Shown one piece after another: positions 1 through 6,794 of a stretch of DNA of 6,887 bases. This DNA comes from Verrucomicrobiota bacterium. GTDB lineage: Bacteria; Verrucomicrobiota; Verrucomicrobiia; Chthoniobacterales; Terrimicrobiaceae. The stretch's first letter is position 1, and each line of letters opens with the position of its first letter. Where the stretch lies: positions 1 to 6,887 of the forward strand of contig JAPLTI010000038.1 in NCBI GenBank assembly GCA_026398285.1, in the 5' to 3' direction. Both the position numbers and the translations under genes were made by a program. A model generated the notes under the pieces. That model was not told where the DNA came from, did not search any database, and was given only the letters and a program-made list of their open reading frames with translations.

Positions 1-59
1 TGGAGGAGGTGTTTTTTAACGAGAGTGCCGAGCAGGTTTTCGAGCTGTAATGGATTCAT
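1..59 (-). CDS. N-terminal start of a downstream gene (partial, runs out of window)
   Basis: An ATG at 59-57 opens a frame that continues to the left edge without a stop and encodes MNPLQLENLLGTLVKKHLL (19 full codons). The direction and the 76-base spacing fit a further member of the same operon. The residues would form an amphipathic helix, but they are too few for assignment. The bases before the ATG (CTCCGGAAAACCAAA) contain only a weak purine-rich stretch. The longer gap compared with the other junctions, and the direct repeats in it, could mean that this gene is partly regulated on its own. Confidence 0.55.
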   Translation of the reverse strand, partial: MNPLQLENLLGTLVKKHLL

Positions 60-75
60 TTTGGTTTTCCGGAGT

Positions 76-111
76 GTGTCTCACCGAGTGTCGCAGGAGG
101 TGTCACAGGCG
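76..111. repeat. Three tandem 12-base imperfect direct repeats upstream of the left-edge gene
   Basis: On the plus strand GTGTC occurs at 76, 88 and 100, exactly 12 bases apart, and each copy is followed by any base and then CA: GTGTCTCACCGA, GTGTCGCAGGAG and GTGTCACAGGCG. Seven positions (1-5, 7 and 8) are identical in all three units. The array fills about half of the 76-base gap between the repeat-protein stop and the next ATG. A repeated protein-binding site that controls the next gene is possible; so is the decayed end of a repeat-coding sequence or chance. Confidence 0.4.
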
Positions 112-135
112 CCTTTTGGCATGAACAAAGCGGTT

Positions 136-1995
136 TCAGTAGCTGGTCGATAACGCGGAGGTTTTTGGCTTTTTGCGTTTTTCGATCCTTGCCAGAGCGG
201 TTTCGCGGACGCACGAATGGAAATCCGCTGCGAGCGCGCGGAGGTCGCCGATGCGGGTGCGGGAGCACTGGGCGGTAAGGTGGCGAAGGAAGGGGTTGGG
301 GCTACGGGCGAATTGATGGAGCACATGAAGTGAGGGAGTGGTGTTGCCGTGGCGAGTCGTGCCTTTGAAGCGAGGATGGGCTTTTTCAAAATCCAGCACA
401 GCGCCGAACGGCCACTGGGTGTGTGCACGGGCATGCATCCGAATCTCGGAATCCGGATCATCAAATAAGATTCCCAGAGTCTCTGGCGGCGTCTCCTTGG
501 CGTAGGAGAGTCTCAATCGGACAGATGCAGATGGGTCTTTCGCGGCCTCCAAAAAAAGATGGCGCATTTCGTGGTAGAGCTCCGCGTAGGAGCCGGGACA
601 ATTGCAATTACGGAAGTCCTCCAGTCGGGAAACGAAATGGGCGAGGACTTTGATTCTAACCTCAGGCTCGGCATCCCTCGCCAAATCTTCCGTTTGTTTC
701 AAACTGAGTCTGGAATCTGTGCACACATACTCGCGGATGTTTTTGTCCGGGTCGGTGGCGAAGAGTTCCAGAAGCGCGAGATTCGCATCATGGTCCCGCC
801 AGCAGTATTGCCCGCGCAGGCGGTAGGCAATTTTGATCCGTATCTTTGGGTCTGAATCCACAGCCAAATCGGCTGCGATCTGCGGGTGAAGTCCGTTGCG
901 TTCGGTCAGCAGAGAGCGAACTTCGTGGGGAATGTGGTTTTTGTGGGCAAAGTAGAATTTTGGTGTGAGGCGGAATCCCGAATGAGCGATGACCTTTTTT
1001 AGATCCGGGTTGGCGTTTGTGAAAATGCGGCTGCGGAGTTCTGCGCCGGCATGACCGTTTAGAAAAATATTTCGCAGGACGGCGGGATGGTCGTTCGGGT
1101 CGAATTGCAAAAGGATTTTGCGGGCGACGCGGAAGTTGGACGCCAAAGATTTTCGGACTTCCAGGGAGGGGTCACTGAGCAGCAGCGTGTGCGCGTGGGC
1201 GAGTCGGCAGTTTTTGGCGAAGGCAAGACGCACGCTTTCATCAGGGGCCTTGCAGAGCCATTCCAAGGATTCCGGCGGGGTGTTTGTGCACCTCGAGAGA
1301 GCGCTGCGGATTTCCAGCGAATCGCTCAAAGCAAGCCTCTGCACGACATCCGCAGGAATTGGCGGGCAGTTCGCAAGCTGGAGGAAAACATCCTCCTGGT
1401 TGCAGGCGGCCAGGGCACGCGCGGCCTGGTTGAAAGAGGGGATTCGCTTTTCCATTTCGTTGGATGCCGCCCCCCGAAGCCACTCGGCAAAGCTGAGTCG
1501 GACGGCAGGATCCGAGTCGTTGGAAAGGCTCTGCCAAGCCGCCTCGGGTGCCTTCTCATAAAAAAAGCGTGCGCTTGATGAGTAGTCCTTTGCGATTTTC
1601 ACAAACATGAGGCGCACCCCTGCGATGGGATCGGAGGGTGCGTGGGCGAAGACCCTTGTGTCCTGCTGCCGGAAAGCATGCTCTAGCGCTTTTTTAAGGG
1701 CCTCGTGGGTGTGAATTTGGGGTGCCAGATCAGCGCCTTTTTTCCGGAGGTGGTTGTAGGAGGCGAGGCATGCTGCGGGTGAAATGTTTTTCTGCAGGGC
1801 GGCGGGTTCGGTGAGTTCCCAGAATGCAATGATCGGGTTCGCGAGCAGGGCTTCGGGAAATTTGTTCCAAAGCGTGTTGAGAACATCGACAGGGGTGTTC
1901 GGATTTTCCGCCACGGCACGACGAACCGCAGTCTCGGACGACTTGGCGAGGGATGCCAGGATGTCGGGAGGTGTCGTCGGATCGGAGGCGTTCAT
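136..1995 (-). CDS. Large LRV/HEAT-like helical repeat protein
   Basis: 619 residues from the ATG at 1995. The protein is built almost wholly of short helical repeats of the leucine-rich-repeat-variant (LRV) / HEAT-like kind. Their signature, an acidic turn then hydrophobic-Arg, recurs at SDPAVR (161-166), DSLEIR (225-230), DESVR (252-256), DPSLEVR (275-281), DSDPKIR (380-386), DPDKNIR (415-421), AEPEVR (442-447), DPSASVR (487-493) and DPDSEIR (513-519). The N-terminus has the textbook LRV phrase NPNTPVDVL (31-39). Less regular stretches lie around 45-150 and 455-485. Such superhelical proteins bind other proteins or nucleic acid and have no enzyme activity of their own, so a scaffold or recognition role for the neighbouring ATPase/VWA machine is likely. 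The C-terminus is basic (606-611). The ATG lies four bases after the stop of the AAA gene, which implies translational coupling. A TTG at 2010 would add five residues and overlap that stop; I consider it less likely. Confidence 0.9.
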   Translation of the reverse strand: MNASDPTTPPDILASLAKSSETAVRRAVAENPNTPVDVLNTLWNKFPEALLANPIIAFWELTEPAALQKNISPAACLASYNHLRKKGADLAPQIHTHEALKKALEHAFRQQDTRVFAHAPSDPIAGVRLMFVKIAKDYSSSARFFYEKAPEAAWQSLSNDSDPAVRLSFAEWLRGAASNEMEKRIPSFNQAARALAACNQEDVFLQLANCPPIPADVVQRLALSDSLEIRSALSRCTNTPPESLEWLCKAPDESVRLAFAKNCRLAHAHTLLLSDPSLEVRKSLASNFRVARKILLQFDPNDHPAVLRNIFLNGHAGAELRSRIFTNANPDLKKVIAHSGFRLTPKFYFAHKNHIPHEVRSLLTERNGLHPQIAADLAVDSDPKIRIKIAYRLRGQYCWRDHDANLALLELFATDPDKNIREYVCTDSRLSLKQTEDLARDAEPEVRIKVLAHFVSRLEDFRNCNCPGSYAELYHEMRHLFLEAAKDPSASVRLRLSYAKETPPETLGILFDDPDSEIRMHARAHTQWPFGAVLDFEKAHPRFKGTTRHGNTTPSLHVLHQFARSPNPFLRHLTAQCSRTRIGDLRALAADFHSCVRETALARIEKRKKPKTSALSTSY

Positions 1996-1999
1996 TTTT

Positions 2000-3178
2000 T
2001 CAAGCCGCAAAGCCGATGCGGGGCTTGTTGAGCAAAACCGTGGCTTGGGTGTTGAAGATTTCCGCGAGCGAGTAGTCTTTCTGGAGTGGAAGTTCGCGCC
2101 CGGACTCCTGAGCGATGCGTTGGGCGCGCCAGCCGGGCATGCGATCGAAGACCATATGCGTGTTAAGGCGGCCGGGACGGATCAACGCGGGATCAATCTC
2201 AGTATGAGAGCAGTTGATCGAGCAGATGACCTGGAGTTTCAGAAAGTCCGCCAGCAGCCCGTCTGTGATATTGAGAATCGCTCCCACCTCGCGGCGGTTG
2301 TCCAAGTCGCGCGTCATGAGCGCGCCATCGGCATCCTCCAGCACACACACGAACCGGTGGTCGTTGTAGCTGGTGCTTTGTCGCGACCAGAAGCGGATGA
2401 ATTCGGGATTTGTTAGAACGCCGGTGGATGCCGGTGGGATGAAGTAGAAGCGGTGGGTTTTGTGGAGTTTGCCGATGAGGTGGCGGATGTAGGAGGTTTT
2501 GCCCGTGCCCGGGGTGCCTTCGAAAATGGTCAGGCCGGATCGCTGGGTTTGGAGGAAGTCGATAAAGGCGGCGTTTTTTTCGGAAAATCCCTCGCCGTAG
2601 AAGAGGTCCAATTTTTCTTCATCCAGCTTGTTGCGGTCTTGAAGCGGGACGCTTTCGGTGTCGATGCCTTCGTTCGACAGGGAGAGGAGATTGTAGCAAC
2701 CCACATCCGCTTTCGGCGGCATCGAGTATTTGTCGGCAAAATTCGTGGCGACATTTTTTGCGGTGTCTATATCCGGTGCGTAAACTGAGAGGTCGCACTC
2801 TTCGATGTGAAGGAAGACTTTGTTCTCCTCCGCGATGATGAGATCGCGCCAGTGGATGCCGGAGTTTGCGGGGTATCGGTCCGAGCGGCAGATCTGATCT
2901 TTCTTATCGACTAAAATGCGGGGGAAATCCCAATTCCTGTTTCTCATGCAGAAACGGTGGGCGGAATCGATCCCGTAGGTGGCTATGACAGGAATAGGCG
3001 CGGCCGTGCTGAAGGGCGATGAAAACATCGGCATCGATGACAGGTCGCAGGTGAATTCGACTTTCGACTCGATCTGGCGCGGAGGTGTCTTTTTCACAGC
3101 GGTCTTCTTTTTGATTGTGGAGGCGAGGGCGTCCCAAGTCTGCCTGGTCTGGTCTGGCGAGGTTGCGTTTTGATCCAT
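2000..3178 (-). CDS. Classical AAA ATPase, BCS1-like type, with an unrecognised N-terminal domain
   Basis: 392 residues. Residues about 212-345 are a classical AAA module: Walker A GTPGTGKT (221-228); Walker B FVCVLEDADGAL, with the order Glu-Asp (E281, D282) typical of BCS1-like proteins rather than Asp-Glu; sensor 1 Asn322 in SINCSHTEIDP; and ALIRPGRL (331-338), with R334 and R337 as arginine-finger candidates. The lid after it is short. Residues 1-200 match no family I know; they include a basic stretch (22-36) and mixed strand/helix content and may be the client- or partner-binding domain. The protein ends in PRIGFAA, an IGF tripeptide near the extreme C-terminus. No transmembrane segment is seen, unlike mitochondrial Bcs1, so it is probably a soluble cytosolic motor. 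It starts 32 bases after the ClpP-like gene and its stop is four bases before the next ATG, so co-expression is very likely. The start has no clear Shine-Dalgarno; the ATG is chosen because it is the first after the upstream stop. Confidence 0.9.
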   Translation of the reverse strand: MDQNATSPDQTRQTWDALASTIKKKTAVKKTPPRQIESKVEFTCDLSSMPMFSSPFSTAAPIPVIATYGIDSAHRFCMRNRNWDFPRILVDKKDQICRSDRYPANSGIHWRDLIIAEENKVFLHIEECDLSVYAPDIDTAKNVATNFADKYSMPPKADVGCYNLLSLSNEGIDTESVPLQDRNKLDEEKLDLFYGEGFSEKNAAFIDFLQTQRSGLTIFEGTPGTGKTSYIRHLIGKLHKTHRFYFIPPASTGVLTNPEFIRFWSRQSTSYNDHRFVCVLEDADGALMTRDLDNRREVGAILNITDGLLADFLKLQVICSINCSHTEIDPALIRPGRLNTHMVFDRMPGWRAQRIAQESGRELPLQKDYSLAEIFNTQATVLLNKPRIGFAA

Positions 3179-3210
3179 AAATGCGGTGTCTTTCTTGATG
3201 GGATAAGAGG

Positions 3211-3783
3211 TTATTTTTTCTGTTTGGCGCGGGTGGTGGCCGCTTCGCGAGCGGCATCATCGCCTTCTGGAGGTTCGGGATTGAAAAGCCGGGCGAGCAA
3301 ATCCGGTGACTTGTCGTCGTTCAGAACACCGAGCTCGCGCAGGTCGGGTTCGAAGAGGCGGAATCCAGCGATTTCGTGCACGGGGAGATATTCGCCGATG
3401 TAGCGGAGGAGGGTTCGGAAGTCTGTTTGCGAGGGGGCCTCTTCGCTGACGCGGATGGAGTTCGGGTAGTGCTCGCTGCCGCAGAAAGGGTTTTCGTCCG
3501 GTAACTCGGAAATCTGAATCCAGGTGTCGTCCCTCATCGACCTGGTGTCCGCCGCAAGCCACAGTAGGATGGCGCCATCCATGAGGCAGGTGCGGGCACG
3601 CACATGGATGCGTGTTCCAGGCGGACGCTTGCGGATTTCCTCGTGCAACATGAGGGCGGTGTCATGGCAAAGCGCGCCGGGGCCGATCAATTCGATGTTC
3701 AGCGTTTTGGGCTTTTCGGCGAGTGCGTTTTGAAGCGCGCTTAGGAGTCGGGATGGATTTTTTTCGGCGAGGTTGAGGTGCAT
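3211..3783 (-). CDS. Small protein with probable ClpP/crotonase-like fold, apparently lacking catalytic residues
   Basis: 190 residues from the ATG at 3783, which is 13 bases after the VWA stop. Residues about 28-95 follow the ClpP pattern: a strand ending in IELIGPGAL (30-38, compare the SPGG turn), a helix DTALMLHEEI, a strand IHVRART, then CLMDGAILLWLAADTR (66-81), which aligns with the helix after the ClpP nucleophile, and a strand TWIQIS (87-92) where ClpP has its His. In this alignment the nucleophile Ser falls on about M68 and the His on about S92, so the serine protease dyad appears lost. A helical segment follows (119-167) and the C-terminus is an acidic then basic, probably disordered tail (170-190). 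It lies between the VWA gene and a second AAA ATPase and is likely a subunit of their complex. The open frame continues upstream to 3897, but only inside the VWA gene. The gene itself is secure; the fold is an inference, and it could be another small alpha/beta protein. Confidence 0.75.
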   Translation of the reverse strand: MHLNLAEKNPSRLLSALQNALAEKPKTLNIELIGPGALCHDTALMLHEEIRKRPPGTRIHVRARTCLMDGAILLWLAADTRSMRDDTWIQISELPDENPFCGSEHYPNSIRVSEEAPSQTDFRTLLRYIGEYLPVHEIAGFRLFEPDLRELGVLNDDKSPDLLARLFNPEPPEGDDAAREAATTRAKQKK

Positions 3784-3796
3784 GGTGGATGGATTT

Positions 3797-5365
3797 TCAG
3801 GCGGCGCGAAGATGGGAGTGCGGACCCGCAGGCGTGATGTGGTCATACAGTGCATTCCGCACGGCGTCGCAGAGTGTGGACGCGACGGCCGCCACATTCA
3901 GGTCGACAACGGCATTTTTGAAGAGAGAGGCCATTTCCTTGGTTTCGCGACCGATCCCGAGGCCGATCAGAGGTATGTCCTCCGCTTCGAATTTTGTGAT
4001 TTGGGCGATGGTGGAGGACTCGTCGTTCGGTTCCCCGTCGCTGATGACAAAGACGACGGGATTTGCAAACTGGCTGATCTCCGGGCTCGAGTGGATGCGG
4101 GCCAGTGCGTGGTGCATGTTCGTTCCCCCGCCGCACTGGGAGCGGAGGAAATCAATTTTGCGGCGGCGCGATGGAGAGTCGCTCTGGCCGTGAGGATGCA
4201 GAATCTGTTTAGTGTGGTTGTTGAAACTCCAGAGGGCCAGCGGCAGTCCCGAGCGGAGGCAGACTTCGGAGAGGAGGACGACCCCGTCGAAGGCGGCATC
4301 AAAGTTCTCGCCGCGCATTGAGGCCGAGATGTCGAGGGCCAGCACCACAAGCGGGTCGAATCGTTTGTGGCGCAGGCGGCGTGACCAGACCTTGTCATGC
4401 AGGCGTGGATCCGCCTCGGCCTGCATCGCGGTGCGGATATGAATCGATTCTCCGCTGCGCTGGTGGAGCAGGAGCTTCTGGCGGGCGTTTGTTTCGAAGA
4501 GTTCGATGAACTCGTTTGCGAGTCGGTCAATCAGGCGCGAGAGGGATTTTTGGCGCTCCATGTATCCCTTTTTCAGGGTTTCGGGGGAGTCCGGCCCCCC
4601 GTCGCCAGCCTTTGCTTTTCTGGCGCGTGCGATGCTTTTGTTGCGCGGTCCGCCTGCATGGATGCGCTCTTTCGGTCCGAGCGTTGTGATGCGCGAACGG
4701 CCTGCGCATTCGTCGAGGGCAACAAGTCGCTCCCAGACAGGGCGGATTTTTTCGTCGAAAATCAACAGCATGCGTTGCTGGGCGTTTAAGGTTTCCCTCG
4801 CAACCGCGCGTCCCCGTGCGATGCCGGGATGGCAGAGCGTCTGGGTGGAGACTGCATCGCCCGTCTCCTCCAGCGCCTCGCGCACCACTGGTGCGACGCC
4901 TGCGGGTATTTGGCCCGAGTGCGCTTTTTCTAGAATGGCACGCAGAAACTGCACTTGGTAGCTCGGCGACCAACTCGATCCAAGCAAGGATTGAAAAATC
5001 AGCTCATTGGCCGTGTGGATCCATCCGGCGCAGCCGGGGAATTTTGACGCGAGCCATGACTCGATGCGGAGATCCTCCAGCACATTGAGAAGATCCTGAT
5101 AAAGTTGGCAACGTTCTATGGGATAGAGGTGGTGAATGCGCGTGATCGCACAATGAGCGCTCTCGTGAAGCAGGATGGCGCGACACACATCGGCCGATTT
5201 TTCCGTGAGGTAGTCGGGGTCCACCGTGATGACGCGGTCCCTCCAGTTCCAACTCCAACTCGCGCCGGCATCCCCTTCGATCAAGCTGACCTCCTCGCCT
5301 GTCACTTGGCAGGCGAGGGCTTGGAGTTCGCGGAGAAGAAACGAGCGGTTGTGGGATTTAATCAT
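3797..5365 (-). CDS. VWA-domain protein with N-terminal zincin-like (HExxH) segment, partner of the MoxR ATPase
   Basis: 522 residues from the ATG at 5365. The N-terminal part carries HESAH (67-71), followed about 26 residues later by EDLRIE (97-102). This is the HExxH plus distal Glu/Asp layout of zinc-dependent metallopeptidase-like domains found in other VWA proteins such as the CobT/NorD-like and DUF2201 groups. A charged, basic linker (about 230-275) leads to a VWA domain (about 335-515) with a full metal-ion-dependent adhesion site: DISAS (345-349), T415 in GGGTN and D443 in ISDGE. VWA domains of this class bind a client and dock on a MoxR hexamer, and the MoxR-type gene lies directly upstream. 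Whether the HExxH is an active protease is unknown. The frame is open further upstream to 5635, but that part lies inside the MoxR gene and has shadow-like composition, so I reject it. The chosen ATG has no clear ribosome binding site, which suggests coupling to the gene before. There is no signal peptide or membrane segment, so it is probably cytosolic. Confidence 0.9.
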   Translation of the reverse strand: MIKSHNRSFLLRELQALACQVTGEEVSLIEGDAGASWSWNWRDRVITVDPDYLTEKSADVCRAILLHESAHCAITRIHHLYPIERCQLYQDLLNVLEDLRIESWLASKFPGCAGWIHTANELIFQSLLGSSWSPSYQVQFLRAILEKAHSGQIPAGVAPVVREALEETGDAVSTQTLCHPGIARGRAVARETLNAQQRMLLIFDEKIRPVWERLVALDECAGRSRITTLGPKERIHAGGPRNKSIARARKAKAGDGGPDSPETLKKGYMERQKSLSRLIDRLANEFIELFETNARQKLLLHQRSGESIHIRTAMQAEADPRLHDKVWSRRLRHKRFDPLVVLALDISASMRGENFDAAFDGVVLLSEVCLRSGLPLALWSFNNHTKQILHPHGQSDSPSRRRKIDFLRSQCGGGTNMHHALARIHSSPEISQFANPVVFVISDGEPNDESSTIAQITKFEAEDIPLIGLGIGRETKEMASLFKNAVVDLNVAAVASTLCDAVRNALYDHITPAGPHSHLRAA

Positions 5366-5405
5366 GGATATATCGGGATTGCGGGGTGTGAAAGTGGTAG
5401 CTGGA

Positions 5406-6743
5406 TCAGGCGAGACCTGTGGCTCTGAGTAGTGCCAGAGCGGCTGCGCGGTCGGCTGGGTCGGCGAGGCGTTGGATGTAAATCTCCGCCATGACGCGCG
5501 CTGTGACTCCCCGCAGGCGGGATGCGCCCTTGGCGTTTTCATGGATGAGGCGCATCGCATTGAGAAGCGTGCGGCGGGTGAATACATAGCGCTCGCGGCG
5601 CACACGACCGATGCTCGCTGGAGCCTCGTTGTCACCTGCCGCCCCCGAAATGCGGGCGTGGAACGAGGAGATGGATTTGAGGGTCATTTCCAAATCGGGG
5701 AAATCCCCAAGCGCTGGATAGATCGGCTCCGAGCGCGGGGGTATCCAGCGCACGCCCTCCCACACAAAGGCGGGGCTTTCTCCCGTCACCAGACAGCGGA
5801 GCATATCAAGCAGCTCTGGTTCCGACGGCTTACCGATGTGTCCCCAGATGCCCCATCGGTCACGGAAGGCTGGCGAGAGCGTGGCGCGTCCTGCGTATTC
5901 CGAGGGGTTCATGGTTCCGAAGAGGCGGAAATTTTCCGAGATCGGCACATCGCCTCCGCCGCCGAAGCGGCGTCCATCGTGCTCGGTCAGGACCAGCGTT
6001 GGAGGCAGTTCCAGCACAGGATTCAAGCGCTCGAGCACTTGGGGTTCGGCGAGGTTCACTTCGTCAAGGATTACCCACCAGCCGTTGCGCAGGGCGCGTG
6101 GAATGTAGCCTTCGGAGAATTCCCACGCGGGGCGGTTTTCTCCCGACTGGGTTGAGGGGATGAAGCGCCCGACCAGTTCGCCTGTGTCGGTGTGCCCGCT
6201 CAGGTTCACGCGGATTGTATTTTGACGAGCCATCATGGCGAGCCAGAGGATGGCGGTTGTTTTGGCCGTGGCCGTTTCGCCCTCGAGCATGCAAGGGATG
6301 CCATGGCGAACGGCGAGTGCAGCCTTGCGTGCCGTGGTCAGAAAAAGGCGGTCGAGGCAGAGATGTTTGAATCGACTTGCGTCTTGAGCGGAGTTTTCAG
6401 GTCCGTATGGGATTTCCATATCCAAAATGCGTAGAGTTTTATCCCCAGCTTCGATTGCTGAACGCTCCTCTTCGGCTCCGCGCGCCAGGCGGGTGAGTTC
6501 GGAGAGAGTGAAAACCGCATACCACTGCCCGAGAGCTTCGGCTTTATCACTTGGAGAGGCGTTGTCAGGCAACACAAGGGCATCCGCCCCAGCACGAAAG
6601 GATGTGGCCTCGGCGCCGAGTTCCATGATCACTTGGCGCGCTATGGTGGTGGCATGGGACCCAAGCCCGCCCACACAGAGGCGGCTACCCTGTCCGATCA
6701 CGGACACGGCCTGTTTTGGCTCACTGGTTTCTGTGGATGTCAT
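5406..6743 (-). CDS. MoxR/AAA_5-family AAA+ ATPase with N-terminal BRCT-like domain
   Basis: 445 residues. Residues about 145-345 form an AAA+ module of the MoxR / dynein-related (AAA_5, midasin-like) type. Walker A is GETATAKT (155-162), with Ala replacing the last Gly, as seen in some MoxR proteins. Walker B is VILDEVNLA (D227, E228). Sensor 1 is FGTMNPSEYAGR (N279), followed by LSPAFRDRW with candidate arginine finger residues R294 and R296. The helical lid makes up the C-terminus. Residues about 20-88 read like a BRCT domain of the DNA ligase LigA type: an initial strand with a GG turn (25-26), an LGA after the first helix (42-44), ADALV (53-57), a Lys-containing helix and TLSEL before a last helix. 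Such ATPases form hexamers that use ATP to remodel a client, usually through a VWA partner, and a VWA gene follows 40 bases downstream. The ATG is fixed by a strong ribosome binding site. The AAA+ call is very secure; the BRCT call is by pattern only. Confidence 0.93.
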   Translation of the reverse strand: MTSTETSEPKQAVSVIGQGSRLCVGGLGSHATTIARQVIMELGAEATSFRAGADALVLPDNASPSDKAEALGQWYAVFTLSELTRLARGAEEERSAIEAGDKTLRILDMEIPYGPENSAQDASRFKHLCLDRLFLTTARKAALAVRHGIPCMLEGETATAKTTAILWLAMMARQNTIRVNLSGHTDTGELVGRFIPSTQSGENRPAWEFSEGYIPRALRNGWWVILDEVNLAEPQVLERLNPVLELPPTLVLTEHDGRRFGGGGDVPISENFRLFGTMNPSEYAGRATLSPAFRDRWGIWGHIGKPSEPELLDMLRCLVTGESPAFVWEGVRWIPPRSEPIYPALGDFPDLEMTLKSISSFHARISGAAGDNEAPASIGRVRRERYVFTRRTLLNAMRLIHENAKGASRLRGVTARVMAEIYIQRLADPADRAAALALLRATGLA

Positions 6744-6794
6744 AAAATCTCCTCGTTTTTAGAAGTTTGCATTGCAGTTGATTGCCCTGCGGGC
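6744..6794 (-). promoter_or_regulatory. Intergenic leader with strong Shine-Dalgarno for the MoxR-type gene
   Basis: Read on the minus strand, the bases just before the ATG at 6743 are AACGAGGAGATTTT, so a GAGGAG ribosome binding site sits about five bases from the start. It is the only strong Shine-Dalgarno sequence in the window. A very small GC hairpin (GCCC-GCA-GGGC) follows the upstream stop codon but is too short, and lacks a T-run, to be a terminator. I see no convincing -35/-10 pair in these 51 bases, so the promoter is probably further upstream. Confidence 0.75.

Noticed and set aside
111..120. GCC-TTTT-GGC mini-hairpin in the left intergenic gap
   Set aside because: A three-base-pair stem is too weak to support a terminator or attenuator.
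1087..1578. 163-codon open frame on the plus strand
   Set aside because: It is antisense to the repeat protein and its composition mirrors that gene; nothing supports it as a separate protein.
1996..2010. TTG start adding five residues to the repeat protein
   Set aside because: It overlaps the stop of the AAA gene and has no better ribosome binding site; the ATG at 1995 is the simpler choice.
1784..2416. 210-codon open frame on the plus strand
   Set aside because: It lies antisense to two genes with strong motif support, contains no recognisable motif, and is expected from the GC-rich third codon positions of the real genes.
3784..3897. 38-residue N-terminal extension of the ClpP-like reading frame
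   Set aside because: It overlaps the end of the VWA coding sequence in another frame; the ATG at 3783 is the first after the VWA stop codon.
3773..4321. 182-codon open frame on the plus strand
   Set aside because: It is fully antisense to the VWA domain, including its MIDAS-coding region, and shows no family features.
5366..5635. 90-residue N-terminal extension of the VWA reading frame
   Set aside because: It lies mostly inside the MoxR-type gene, has low-complexity shadow-like composition, and the similarity to VWA/zincin proteins begins only after the ATG at 5365.
6784..6794. Small GC hairpin after the upstream stop codon as a terminator
   Set aside because: The stem is only four base pairs with a three-base loop and no T-run follows on the minus strand.
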